IMG/VR virus record: IMGVR_UViG_3300028025_006817
Span: 1-42,707 of that record
Length of the DNA: 42,707 bases
Strand: one strand, 5' to 3'
DNA from: a virus
The position numbers and the translations under genes are program-made. Below the pieces are notes generated by a model. That model did not search any database, was not told where the DNA came from, and was given only the letters and a program-made list of their open reading frames with translations. This document shows positions 21,060 to 30,379 of this stretch, piece after piece; positions within the stretch are counted from its first letter, which is position 1, and each line of letters starts with the position of its first letter.

Positions 21060-21619
21060 AGAGCCTCCCAACAAGAGTCTCCAATTGTAGTTCGGATTGC
21101 CTATTCTTTTTGATTCGTTTCCAGCAATAGATCGTCAATTGTAATTTCTCCGTTCTTCTTTTTTGTTCCGTGGGCATAACTGCCCTATCGTACAATCAAA
21201 GACTACATTGCCTCCTTTGGAATGTCAAAGACATACAATTCACCTGCTTCATGAACATTGAATTCGGTTAAGTGATACGCTGTAAGAATCTAATGTGATA
21301 CTTTTTGAAAGGGTCGTATTTGTACAAAGTTAAATCGGTTATGAAGACGTCCTCCCAATGAACATTTTATTTCATAGTGATTTCCATCTTTACTGCAATC
21401 TCCAATGCAATCAGATGAATTATTTTTTGTAAAGTTCTACTTTTGAATACAAAACCTTTCAAGCAAGGGACCCTATTGTTGTGCAGATAAGGAATTTAAG
21501 ATACACTAAATATGTGCGTTCTTAAACGTTTCTTCTTCTAAAATACGATCTTCGTGTTTTAGTTTTTGGGTTTCGATGTGTTGTTTTAACGATTGAATCA
21601 CAGAATCGGATACGGACAT
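21029..21619 (-). CDS. Restriction endonuclease-like PD-(D/E)xK protein, 196 aa
   Basis: Hidden under the standard code because it has seven in-frame TAG codons. With TAG = Tyr one frame runs from ATG 21617-21619 to TGA 21029-21031. It shows a PD-(D/E)xK-like site: SDCIGDCSKDGNHYEIKCSLGG spans about residues 69-90, with Asp70 or Asp74, Glu83 and Lys85. It continues RFNFVQIRPFQ, YILTAYHLTEFN, GELYVFDIPKEAM and RYGSYAHGT, a pattern I associate with type II restriction-like proteins of giant viruses. Its placement against a DNA adenine methyltransferase supports a restriction-modification pair. Confidence 0.8.
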
Positions 21620-21664
21620 TTGTGTATGCGATTCTCTGTATTTTGTTTTAAAATTCCGTTTTGC

Positions 21665-22138
21665 TTACTCCCCGGATCCGAAAAACTGGCTGAACGTTCC
21701 GAGTAATTGGGCACCCTGCTCAATCGCCGGTTTCATTTCAGCAAGCGTTCCCATTAACTCTTTTTGTAATCCCATCAATTCCTTCGTATCACGACGCATT
21801 CCGCCAATCTGTTCGGGCGTCAAGTTACGATATGCATGGAGGATCGTGGTTCCCAAATCAACATGGGGGTCACTCTTCTTCGGAGGGGCATGTTCCGGTT
21901 CATCTGCCTTCTCCGATTTCTCATTATCGAAACCTTCCCAAGCGACACGAACACTGAAGTACGTAACTGCAAGGACAGTGATAATTCCAACAATCACACT
22001 GGAAAGCTTCTTTAACTTCAAATAGGCATGACCAAACAAGGTTCCGATCGCTAACCAAACAATGAGATGTCCAGCATTACGCTGGATCAAATACTACGAG
22101 GCTGCAAGAGCCAGTGCGAGTGCAAGAAGGGTTTCCAT
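21665..22138 (-). CDS. Two-pass membrane protein with helical C-terminus, 157 aa
   Basis: METLLALALALAASYYLIQRN at the N-terminus (TAG-TAT gives the Tyr pair), a second hydrophobic stretch HLIVWLAIGTLFGHAYL and a third VIVGIITVLAVTYFSVRVA. A Pro/Lys/Glu-rich linker follows, then helices with heptad character (DTKELMGLQKELMGTLAEMKPAI) and the end GTFSQFFGSGE. It looks like a virion membrane protein. It lies 8 nt after the next upstream gene's stop on the same strand. Confidence 0.75.
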
Positions 22139-22146
22139 CTATTACT

Positions 22147-22614
22147 TTAGGAACGGACAAAACTTCCGAAACCACTTCCCGGTTGCGCACCCTAATTGTT
22201 AAAGGCTCCCAACGCAGCAACACCCTTTGTATCCGATTGGACATAGTTCGCCATTCCACGCTCACCCGTTCCCGTGTAGGATGCCGAAACCGCACCCTAC
22301 TTACCACCCCCACGGCGCACCTTGCGAGTCTTGCGTCCCTTCTTCTTCATCGAACGGCGACGACGTCCAGCCACCTTCTTCTCTAACGTCTCCACACGCT
22401 CCTTCAGCTCTTCATCGCTATCCGATTCCTCACCGCCCTTCTTACCACGTCCACGCCCATAGATGGCATTGTTTCCGACACGGGACTCTGCAAAGTCACC
22501 GTACTCCGACCCACGTCCCCAGTTCGCCGCACCCGGCGCAACCGCACCATTGAAGCTGTAAAAACCACCCTTACGAACCTTCTTCGTCTTCTTGTGTCCG
22601 CGTTTATGGGGCAT
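22147..22614 (-). CDS. Basic Gly-rich virion-type protein, 155 aa
   Basis: The N-terminus MPHKRGHKKTKKVRKGGFYS is strongly basic and Gly-rich. The middle has an acidic helix (ESDSDEELKERVETLEKKV) followed by another basic block (AGRRRRSMKKKGRKTRKVRR). The C-terminal 50 residues follow a TAG (22297-22299) read as Tyr (GGGKYGAVSASYTGTGERG) and end GFGSFVRS with TAA. A DNA-packaging or core role is inferred from charge. ATG overlaps the upstream gene's stop by 11 nt. Confidence 0.75.
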
Positions 22615-23302
22615 TTACTACTTGTTCGGGAATGTTTTCTGTGATCACCCAAGATTCTTCATCATAGGGAGCACATTCCAAACGAAAAGTAGGACCTTGA
22701 TTTCGCAGAAAGATGGATGTCTTCAAATCAGGGACACGGAGATACCCGCCTTCAATCCGATACACATCGGGGATCTCCGTTCTCTGAACTGTCATCTATT
22801 TGCTTTCCGTTTGCTCTACGAAGTATCCGTGGGAATTCATTTCATCTGTAAACACTTCCTATCCACGAATGGGAATTTTGGGATCCAGTTCTGATTTCGG
22901 GCGAAGATGAACGCTGTGAGGTGTGGGAGTATGAGCGATTGCAAGGAGTTGTGCGAACCACTTCATTCGTTGTTCGTAGTTGGATGCAGCCTACACACAA
23001 TTGGAATTCTACATCCACACATCGGCGACTGCAAATTCATATTGACTCAAGCGTTCGACACGCAGAATGGTGTCGCCACAGAGTCGTTCATCAATCACAC
23101 AAGGAAGACTCTTGCATTCCCGTGCATTCATCCAAACGCAGACGGGGTTGCCAGATTCATAGGAAAGAACAATCCAACCCGAAGTTCCTGTGGTTTGCGG
23201 AACTTGAGTCAGTTTACGTCCCAGGGGGGCGGGTTTCTTGAAGACCAACCGGAAGTTGGGGGTCCAACCGTAATGAGTCAGAAGCCGATTGGCGAGGTTC
23301 AT
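22604..23302 (-). CDS. Hypothetical protein, 232 aa
   Basis: Four TAG codons join two pieces into one frame: ADVWMYNSNCVYAASN, PIRGYEVFTDE and TESKYMTVQ. Beta-rich sequence (TSGWIVLSYESGNPVCVWM; PTFRLECAPYDEESWVI). The first 30 residues (MNLANRLLTHYGWTPNFRLV) are read over the end of the gene at 23214, an 89-nt same-strand overlap, so a later start cannot be excluded. No family is recognised. Ends TAA 22604-22606. Confidence 0.65.
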
Positions 23303-23528
23303 ATTCAGGCAACTTTATCTCTTCATGGGGGTTCTGTATGAAAGCGGGAGGCGGTGCGGTCACCGGAGCCATTGGAGGCGCTGTCTGAACTGCAGGAGGT
23401 GCCTGAACCTACACAACCTTGGGTTCCGGAGGCTGGAACATCCGAACCACGAAAAATGTGATTACCTGAAGACCGACCATGACTGCAATGGTCGCCAAGG
23501 CAACCTACACAACATCCAGTACAATCAT
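23214..23528 (-). CDS. Single-pass membrane protein with Pro-rich tail, 104 aa
   Basis: MIVLDVVYVALATIAVMVGL and the next few residues form an N-terminal transmembrane helix. A Pro/Ala/Val-rich stretch follows (PPEPKVVYVQAPPAVQTAPP), then a polar tail. The two TAG codons give VVYV twice. It resembles the small type-III membrane proteins found in giant-virus particles. Ends TAA 23214-23216 inside the next gene. Confidence 0.65.
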
Positions 23529-23571
23529 CTTTGTCTGTGGAAAAGGTTTGCGATAGAATATAAAGAACGCA

Positions 23572-23934
23572 ATGGAAGACGTGAAGAAAGTGCTGAATAG
23601 CACGGATTTGGATGAGAAGGCTGTCGCAGAAGTCAAGAAGGCTCTTGAGACAACCGATGTCGACGAGAAGATCGTTGCGGGATGCTTGTGTGTAAAGAAA
23701 GAATTGGATAAGACCGATTTGGATGAGAAGATTGTGGACGAAGTTAAGAAGATGGGATTTCTGCAAAAACTTCTTCATAATCCGTGCCTTTCTCGCACCA
23801 CAGCCTGGGTGACCGGCACTACACCGTCACTTCAACGGACTCTGTCCATTCGGATCCCGGGACAACCCCCGAAGAAGGGGACTCCTTTAACTGCAGAACC
23901 TTCGAAGTTGAAGTCGACTCAAATTGGCGTTTGA
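23572..23934 (+). CDS. Charged-repeat protein, possibly frameshifted, 120 aa as read
   Basis: The first 70 residues carry a threefold charged repeat built on TD-x-DEK followed by V-x-x-VKK (STDLDEKAVAEVKKALE; TTDVDEKIV; KTDLDEKIVDEVKKM), probably helical. After about residue 72 the sequence (LSRTTAWVTGTTPSLQ) looks non-coding, while the -1 frame from 23781 to 24026 looks like a good protein. Either a frameshift joins them or a separate gene lies here; see the next entry. Function unknown. Confidence 0.5.
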   Translation: MEDVKKVLNSTDLDEKAVAEVKKALETTDVDEKIVAGCLCVKKELDKTDLDEKIVDEVKKMGFLQKLLHNPCLSRTTAWVTGTTPSLQRTLSIRIPGQPPKKGTPLTAEPSKLKSTQIGV

Positions 23935-24026
23935 TTCGTGCTTCCAAATCCTACAAAGATCCATCCGATGCCCAGACAAATGTTGTGTTATACTGGAGAA
24001 TCGGCTTGGGAAAGATTGAAGGATAA
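23781..24026 (+). other. Open -1 frame continuing the charged-repeat gene, no ATG
   Basis: This frame opens after a TAA at 23778-23780 and has no ATG. It reads DRHYTVTSTDSVHSDPG, then FEVEVDSNWRLIRASKSYKD and TNVVLYWRIGLGKIEG before TAA. It could be the C-terminal half of the 23572 gene after a -1 shift near 23781-23800. On the other strand a frame 24055-23744 (two TAG codons, MLVQRYTRTSYPSIFPKP to EVFAEIPSS) is equally open. Only one of these can be the main gene. Confidence 0.35.
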
Positions 24027-24671
24027 GATGTGCGTGTCTACCGCTGGACGAGCATCTTGCTTATTCTTACTGCCTATCGCCATGGGTAAACCAATCATCT
24101 GTCGAAGCACAAACGAAGCCTGTACAATGTCCGCAAGAATGCGGGTATCGTAGAGGGCATTATGCAGATTGGAAATACTTGGATCCTTTCGGAAAATTGT
24201 CTTGTAAAGTTCCGAAAGTTTGGGAGATTTCTACCCCTTTCCCTACGGAGAAGGGATCTTGCAAATAATCCGTGAAGATTCCATGGTACAGAACTTCTTC
24301 TCGAATCCGATGAAAGCACGACGAAGATCCCAAAGCATTGCATTTGCAACCACATTCTCATCAAACTGAAGATTGTGTGCAATGACTGTCGATCCTGCAA
24401 TATCCGTCCAAAAACGATCCATCACATTGGAAAGAGACTCTCCGTGCTCCTTCGCATAGGTTTGCGTAATCCCGTGAATCTTTGTGGATTCTTCCGGAAT
24501 GACCCAGTCCATCGGTTTTACAACGGAATATTGTTCCTTTGTGATCGCATCGTTTTCAATCACGATCCATGATATGGAAACGATGTGTGGCCAATTATTC
24601 GGTCCTTTCCAAGCGGGTTCACGCGTCTTGGGAAGACCGGTTGTTTCTGTGTCAAATACGATAAGTTTCAT
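23988..24671 (-). CDS. DEDDh 3'-5' exonuclease (Pol III epsilon-like), 227 aa
   Basis: The Exo I motif is FDTETTG (Asp7, Glu9), Exo II is STVIAHNLQFDENVV, and Exo III epsilon is HNALYDTRILADIV with the H-x4-D signature. This is the DnaQ-like DEDDh family, which removes 3' nucleotides and often serves proofreading or nucleic-acid processing. Two TAG codons (SPYGKGYKS) read as Tyr and are needed to reach Exo III, so the standard code would give a dead enzyme. Ends TAA 23988-23990. Confidence 0.9.
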
Positions 24672-24712
24672 CCTTTACAGGGTTGAATGTAGAGAGTGTG
24701 TAGACTTCATGC

Positions 24713-24946
24713 TTACGCGGACATGAGGTACTACGTGACGATACCAAAGACCGCCGCGTGGACGCCAAGACCAAAGTTCGTCGGCGTACCCGCCTCGGCG
24801 ATCTTGAAGTAGTAGGCCGATCCCGGGATGATCGCACGGACAACGCCCCCGACGATGTTGTCAACGAGCTTGTACGTCATCGGCGACGAGATGACAAAGA
24901 AGAGGAGGGCGGCTGTGAGCGCAGCGGTTGTCTTACGGCTGACCAT
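24713..24946 (-). CDS. Small conserved membrane protein, 77 aa
   Basis: MVSRKTTAALTAALLFFVIS starts a membrane protein with two hydrophobic segments. The second region PTNFGLGVHAAVFGIVTYYL ends in a TAG-TAC Tyr pair, then MSA and TAA. The SSPMTYKLVD and VHAAVFGIVTY pattern is familiar from a very small membrane protein conserved in giant-virus particles. Third-position C/G bias and a GTATAC box directly upstream suggest strong late expression. Confidence 0.85.
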
Positions 24947-24950
24947 TTTT

Positions 24951-24961
24951 TGTGTATACTC
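24951..24961 (-). promoter_or_regulatory. GAGTATACACA box before the 77-aa membrane protein
   Basis: On the minus strand GAGTATACACA lies about 4 nt before the ATG at 24946. It shares the AGTATA core with boxes at 35991-36004 and 36942-36952, all in front of genes with high-expression codon use. Candidate late promoter. Confidence 0.45.
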
Positions 24962-24962
24962 A

Positions 24963-25946
24963 TTACGAAGAAAAAGTCTTCTGAGTATGGACAATTGCCT
25001 GTATCCAAGAAGGAATATTGGAGATTACTTCATGAACGGTTCCCAAATTATGGGGCACTGCCTAATGCACATCCAAAGAGTTGGACTCACACACAAAGTA
25101 GATTGCATTGACCAAGAATGGGATTCGTTTTTTGAGATCACCTACCGTCCACCGCAAACAATACATCTTGTACAAAGCGTCAATGTATGGATATATGAGT
25201 GAGTGTTGGGGTGATGTTCGTGCATTCTCCAAGACGGCAGTCCAAATTAACCAAATGGGATGACGAAGGTATTTGTCTTCCACATAGTCATTGGAACGGA
25301 ATGCACATTGCAACCGTTGCTTATTGTGCTCCGTGAACCACTGCGACTCAAACTTCATAATCCAACGCATCCAATACAATGCCCGTTCAGCATCTCGTGT
25401 TTCAGGGCGCAAGCAAAACATGAGTTCATTCACAGCCACATACAAATCGACGGGATCCTCTTGACGAACGATCAAACGTCCGTAGGATGCCGACGGTGCC
25501 TTCAAGTTCTCCTGAATCACATCCGGTAAGAAATCATGCTCTGGTTTGATTTTCGGGAGTGGTGGGAGTTTGGATTTCCTGCATAACGCAAGAGAGGCTC
25601 CCACTTCACAGAGTAAAGTCCGTGCATCTGCATTATTCCGAATGTCATTCATATTCACTACAGAATACAACTGCTCAAAGGGTGCAAACTTCTCGTACGA
25701 TTTGGTGAGATAGAGAAAGGCTTGGGGCGCTGCACGATTGATGTGAATGGCTGCGGACAGAAAAAACTGGTTCCATAAAGAATGCACCAAACCCGAACAC
25801 ATCAATTCAAGAACCCAATAACAGGTATAATCGGCATGACCTAACTTAATGTTCTCATCCAATACTTTGGAAACTTGCGCACGCAGATGTCCCGAAAAGG
25901 TAAATTTCTGGAAATCGGCGACTGTCCGTTCGTCATGAATGTCCAT
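24963..25946 (-). CDS. Hypothetical conserved-type protein, 327 aa
   Basis: An alpha-helical soluble protein starting MDIHDERTVADFQKFTFSGH, with Leu-rich helices (CYWVLELMCSGLVHSLWNQF) and the Trp-rich LYWMRWIMKFESQWF. A TAG at 25062-25064 reads as Tyr and adds 33 residues (HYAVPHNLGTVHEV to TQKTFSS) before TAA 24963-24965, placing the stop next to the promoter of the next gene. It is probably a conserved giant-virus protein but I cannot name a family. Confidence 0.75.
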
Positions 25947-25947
25947 C

Positions 25948-26847
25948 TTACTTGGAAAAATAGACCAAATACTGATACTCTTTACCGCAGGATACCATAT
26001 GCACGGATTCGATATGACGAAACCCAGATGTTTTGATCATATCAATCAAACGCTCCTTGGAAGGCATAGTCCACTGTTGACGCTGTTCACGATACTTCAC
26101 ACCATTGTTATCCTTTGCATCGTAATAGGTCAGAACCTCTTCCTAACGGGCTTCATCTTCATTCTCCTTCTTGACTAACTTTCCAGAATACTTGAATTGG
26201 TCAAAGAAGATCTCAGATACGGGATCACGATCAATCAAATACTTCTGCAACGAGAAGGCAGCAAAGGGTGTGGCTAAATCCAACTTGGGATCAAACTTGT
26301 CCGGATCCACCATATGAATCACAAACGTTCCACCCGGTTTCAACCATTGATAGACATTGTCTGCCACAATCTTGGGGTTGGGGAACTGGTAGACCGAGAA
26401 GTTTGTCAACAATGCAATGGAGAATGTCTTTGGAGGAAACAGTTGAGTTTGTGTGACGTCGCCCTTTTCAAACTTGGCGGATGCACAATTCTTGCGTGCT
26501 TTATCAAGCATCGCGTCGGACAAATCAACTCCCCTGTAATCCAACATCTTTTCTGCAAAGTAGCATGCATTGGGAGCCGTTCCACAGCAGAGATCCACGA
26601 TGTGAACATCGGCAACCGCCTTTCCATCGAGTGCAAGTTGCTCAATCGATACCTTCTCAAATTCAAGTTTTTCAGGGGAATGCCAAAGAGCGTTGTAAAT
26701 ACTTGCATACACCTCGTCAAAGACATCCTCCCCTTCCAGTGTGATGGATTCCCCATTTTCGAATCCTTCACGACTGGATGCCCATAACGTGAATGCATAC
26801 ATGAAAAGCATCAAGACTGCCAGAAAGATGTAGGCATTCTTGACCAT
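25948..26847 (-). CDS. Membrane-anchored class I SAM-dependent methyltransferase, 299 aa
   Basis: An N-terminal transmembrane helix (NAYIFLAVLMLFMYAFTLW) is followed by a Rossmann methyltransferase domain. Motif I is HIVDLCCGTAPNACYF, motif II YRGVDLSDAMLDKA, then FEKGDVTQTQLFPPKTFSIALLTNF and the post-I WLKPGGTFVIHMVDP. The small-molecule or protein substrate cannot be told. The C-terminal 60 residues follow a TAG read as Tyr (EARYEEVLTYYDAKD) and end QYLVYFSK, completing the fold. The stop TAA is 1 nt from the start of the gene at 25946. Confidence 0.88.
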
Positions 26848-26859
26848 TTGTGTTGTAGC

Positions 26860-27393
26860 TTACAAATTTGGAGATACGGGTAAAACGGTAGGTTCCGGAA
26901 AAATCCACTTCGATCCCTTTTGAAGAACTGCAATCTGGTAGACGATAAAGAGACCGATCAAAGCAATCGCGACTTGAAAGAATGTAATCCACGAAGACGT
27001 GGGATAGGATCCCAGTTCAAACAATCGATTGGCTGCATTCGCTTTGTTCTCTTCATCCACGTACTTCTTCTATAAAAAACGTGCATCTTCTTCATCCCCC
27101 ACTTGTTTGTCTTGCAAATCCTTTGCGTATTGCGCCACTTTCGAGTGGGTTCCCAACTCACTTTGCAATGCATTGAATTGCGAATCCTAACTTTTAAGAA
27201 CGGGAGCCACATGATCCCGAGCCAACCGTTCTTTCTCTTTGGAAAGCCACGACTGCCCATCTTTCAATGTGTAGTATGCAATCCGTGCTTGTTCGTACGC
27301 TGCCGGGTTGGATGCCTTATTTGCCTCCGCTGTATCCAATGCGGTTTTGAGTCCCTCTAATTGTTGGGACTTGAATGAAGCAGCCGACGCCAT
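26860..27393 (-). CDS. Coiled-coil protein with C-terminal membrane anchor, 177 aa
   Basis: MASAASFKSQQLEGLKTALD begins a long helical region with heptads (YEQARIAYYTLKDGQSWLS; SELGTHSKVAQYAKDLQDK). A single transmembrane segment (ITFFQVAIALIGLFIVYQI) lies near the C-terminus. Two TAG codons (LKSYDSQF, RFLYKKYV) read as Tyr and join the two halves. The architecture recurs in the genes at 27395, 28929 and 29380, suggesting a set of virion membrane proteins working together. Confidence 0.8.
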
Positions 27394-27394
27394 C

Positions 27395-28624
27395 TTATCT
27401 TTGACGAGATATGAAAATTGACTATCCAAATCCCGATGCAAGAATAGAAAACACAAACAAGTGAACCAACGTCCCTAACAGATCACTCAGCAGAACCTAT
27501 ACTGCAATTGCAGCGAATAACGAGGTAATAATGATTTGCACGTGGGGAAGTGTATTTTGAATTTGTGCAAGTTGAACATTCTGATCCTGAATCAAATCCT
27601 GCAAATGCCCACTCCGATTTTTGGCGTCGTTCTCAGATTTCGTATTGACATGAAAGAATTGAGATAAGAAGTTCTTGACATCATTCACTTGTTTTTGCAT
27701 GGCTCCCATATGGGTTTGGGTTGCATAATAGTCAGCAACTTGATCTTTTACTTTATCACGTTGTTGATCTAAGGGTTGTGCTGTTTTGAGGATGGAGGTT
27801 GCATCGGGTGTATCCAATTTTGTGAAGATGTTTCCTTTCTCGCCTGAAGTAGATGTGGTCATCCACACAGTTGTGGATGCAGGATCGATCGTTACATTGG
27901 AAGGTTGAAACCCCTGTGTGGAAATGGGGATGCAACTCGATGTTGTGCATCGTTGAAGTTGTGAGGTACTATCCAACCCCTACAAAGCTGTTTGATCGGA
28001 ATCTCCAATGACAGTTTGCTACTTTGCAGACCCCAATGCAGGAACCGAAGACCATCCAGTCTGCAACAACTCATCGGTCTTCTGGGGTGTACCGCTTGCA
28101 TCCACGCCATACAAGGAAGTTGCCGAAGCCGATGTGATCTTGATATTTGCGGGATCCGATGCGGGGATCCAATTGGACATCGTGCAGGGTTTCGCACACT
28201 TCTGTTTGTTGTTGGATGCATCCTGTGACCAAATGTACGTGTGTGTGGAGAAGATACGTGTGGCTCCCGATGGGGCAGCAATGAAGTTCCATGTGGCTTG
28301 ACCGGGAATCGCAGAACCGACTCCAAGTTTTGTGGATCCGTCGGTGGATGCATACAGAAGATAAACATAGGTATCATCTGTTTCAATGTCCAAACACATT
28401 GAAGCATCTTCTGCAACGACTTGGTCTTGCCAGTTTCCTGTGGAAGGAAGAGCCGACGACCATAAAGTGTTCTGTGAAATACCCCAAACATATCCTGCAG
28501 AGGATGCCACAGCTTTGGTGAGTTGACCTGGAAGATTCGTCCATCCCGCAGAGGTACCTACTTGGGATGTCACGAAGGAATTGATTGAATCCGTGATGGA
28601 TTGGTAATTAGAGGAAAGCTCCAT
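27395..28624 (-). CDS. Tectonin-like repeat protein with coiled coil and membrane hairpin, 409 aa
   Basis: The N-terminal 220 residues contain repeated blades of the tectonin/tachylectin-2 type: GWTNLPGQLTKAVASSAGYV, WGISQNTLWSSALPSTGNWQ, VYLLYASTD and GWSSVPALGSAKYQTVIGDS. Such beta-propellers bind glycans or surfaces. Next comes a coiled coil (QRDKVKDQVADYYATQTHMG; NDVKNFLSQFF). Two hydrophobic segments end it (VQIIITSLFAAIAVYVLLSD; TLVHLFVFSILASGFGY). Four TAG codons read as Tyr. It could be a virion surface or attachment protein. The ATG of the next gene overlaps nothing; 1 nt separates them. Confidence 0.8.
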
Positions 28625-28641
28625 TATTCATTCTCTCATAT

Positions 28642-28905
28642 TTACTTCGCAGACCCATAGCGGGACAAGAAAACACGAGGCATGTACTTACCCTTGACGT
28701 AGTAGTCAAGAGAACCATTCTCTGTACCCTTCGTCAAGAGACCCTCACGGATCCAAGGCTTCACACTCTGGTTATCCGGAGAGGACTTGGTCTTCTGCTG
28801 CTTGACCGTCGCAGCGATACGGCGTTGCTCAATGTACTGCGAGTAATCCGCCGAACGACCCGGAAGATTGACACCCTTATTACTTAAAAAGTCAACGTTA
28901 GGCAT
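28642..28905 (-). CDS. Small basic hypothetical protein, 87 aa
   Basis: MPNVDFLSNKGVNLPGRSAD at the start, a Lys/Gln-rich middle (IAATVKQQKTKSSPDNQSV) and the end GKYMPRVFLSRYGSAK with TAA. No membrane segment. Little predicted structure, suggesting a flexible virion-associated protein. Divergent from the coiled-coil gene at 28929 (23 nt between starts). No family recognised. Confidence 0.7.
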   Translation of the reverse strand: MPNVDFLSNKGVNLPGRSADYSQYIEQRRIAATVKQQKTKSSPDNQSVKPWIREGLLTKGTENGSLDYYVKGKYMPRVFLSRYGSAK

Positions 28906-28928
28906 TTATTCTACCCGAATAAAATGTA

Positions 28929-29432
28929 ATGGATGTTCGCCAGTTTCAACATCAACGTGAGACCAACCTTCAAGATTTTCAGGGGTCCTATGAGCACCTG
29001 AAACAACAGTACAACCATATGTTGACATCTGCGATTGCAGAACCGGATCCCGCTCAACAATCCAAATTAGTTCAACAGATTCTGCAGGTGAACGCAGAAT
29101 TAGCCTCGCAAGTTCGTGACTTCTTGAAAACAGCCAATGCATCGCCATAGAATCCAAAGTCAGTCGCGGATCTGACGCAAGAATTGATTCAATAGCAGAA
29201 TCAGTACAAAGACATTCAGAACGCGAAGAATAAGGTGGATACACTTCGTCGAGTTCACGAGCAGACGACACAGAATTTGGGAAACCAACAATTCCAATAC
29301 AATCTGTAGATTGGAATTCTGATTTTTGCATTGGTCTTAACTGTTGTTTTGGTCATTCGGGCACCCTCTCAATCCATATTTACCCAAGCAGCTGAAGTAG
29401 TAATGCAACCATTCCCAACCCCCCAAGTATGA
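28929..29432 (+). CDS. Coiled-coil membrane protein, 167 aa
   Basis: Long helical N-terminus (VRQFQHQRETNLQDFQGSYE; SKLVQQILQVNAELASQVRD), then after a TAG read as Tyr more coiled coil (LTQELIQYQNQYKDIQNAK) and one transmembrane helix (YIGILIFALVLTVVLVIRA). The tail is PFPTPQV and the stop TGA. Three TAG codons are in frame. Same architecture as 26860 and 29380. It overlaps the convergent gene at 29380 by 53 nt. Confidence 0.78.
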
Positions 29433-29748
29433 TCTACTAATGGGTGTAGGATGTAGAGGGTGCAATCCGAATTTTTGCAGCCTCGATCGCATCGTGTTCC
29501 TTCGCATACTTTCCATGAATATCTCCAATGAATCCACGGGTTACGGGAAGCTTTTGTGCAGCCGACGAAAAAGCCTGGGAGACACTGGCTTGGGATTCCG
29601 AAACCTCTTGTTTAATTTTTGTAAGTGTATCTTGAATGCTTTGATCCGCAGCCTCCTATGCCGTCTGGTATTGAGGCTGCCCAGTGATCAGATATTGGAG
29701 ATAATTATCATGGTACTGCTTCTTGGCAGCCGAATAGACACCTTCCAT
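29380..29748 (-). CDS. Helical protein with C-terminal membrane anchor, 122 aa
   Basis: Not seen as one ORF under the standard code; three TAG codons join it. It begins MEGVYSAAKKQYHDNYLQYL, has a coiled-coil-like middle (AADQSIQDTLTKIKQEVSES) and ends in a hydrophobic segment (YYIILGGLGMVALLLQLLG, where the Tyr pair is TAG TAG). The stop is TAA 29380-29382. Probable small virion membrane protein of the same group as its neighbours. Confidence 0.78.
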
Positions 29749-29750
29749 CT

Positions 29751-30317
29751 TTATGATTGAGCAACACAATAGCGATAGTAGGGTGTCGCACCTGCAGATT
29801 CTGACATCCGGATAATTTCAACAACATCTCCCGGTCGAGAACCCAACCAACGCGCCATTGCATCCTGTGAATCAATCAGAGGAAGCTGTGTCTTCACATT
29901 GGTAATGTGAAACTTCTCTTCGAGTTTTGCCTTCTCATCGGAGTTCAGAATCCGATGCGCAGGAACCTTGCGGTGCTGTGTGATGTCAAACTGCACATGG
30001 CGAAGTTCAAAGATCTGAATGGGGAAGTTTTCCGGATTCGAAATGTGATCGCGAATCACATCCTACACCTTATCCGGAATGGAACCCATCGAGATCAGAA
30101 TCAATCCCTTCGTCTATGAGTTACCCTTTGCAAATTCCAGAAACCCAGGGATATTCTGAGCCGTGATGCGGTTCTTATGGCTGAAGATAATTAGAATTCC
30201 ACCCATCTCCTACATCGCTGTATCATCCATGGGGTTCGCCAGAGTATTTACATTGGGAACCGGAATCCCACGCTTCTCCAGCATCGACTTCAGAATTGGG
30301 AGTGCACGTTCTTCCAT
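29751..30317 (-). CDS. rpb5: RNA polymerase subunit Rpb5, 188 aa
   Basis: The C-terminal half is the conserved Rpb5/RpoH domain: FELRHVQFDITQHRKVPAHR, EEKFHITNVKTQLPLIDSQD, MARWLGSRPGDVVEIIRMSE and TPYYRYCV. The N-terminal eukaryotic-type jaw domain (MEERALPILKSMLEKRGIPV; GGILIIFSHKNRITAQN) becomes visible only when three TAG codons (TAMYEMGG, GNSYTKGL, DKVYDVIR) are read as Tyr. Subunit 5 forms the lower jaw of the polymerase with the Rpb2 encoded at 8613. TAA stop at 29751. Confidence 0.93.
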
Positions 30318-30379
30318 TGTACCTTTGACGATACTTTCTTGCGAAAATGGGTATCCATTTTTTACGAGCCGAAACATAA

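Noticed and set aside
24961-25111. Plus-strand frame SSEYGQLPVSKKEYW near 24970-25111
   Set aside because: It has no ATG and is antisense to the C-terminal extension of the minus gene 24963-25946, which becomes coherent when TAG at 25062 is Tyr and ends at the next promoter.
28906-29331. Minus-strand ORF 28906-29331
   Set aside because: It is a shadow of the plus-strand coiled-coil gene 28929-29432, which has TAG codons read as Tyr and clear heptads plus a membrane helix.
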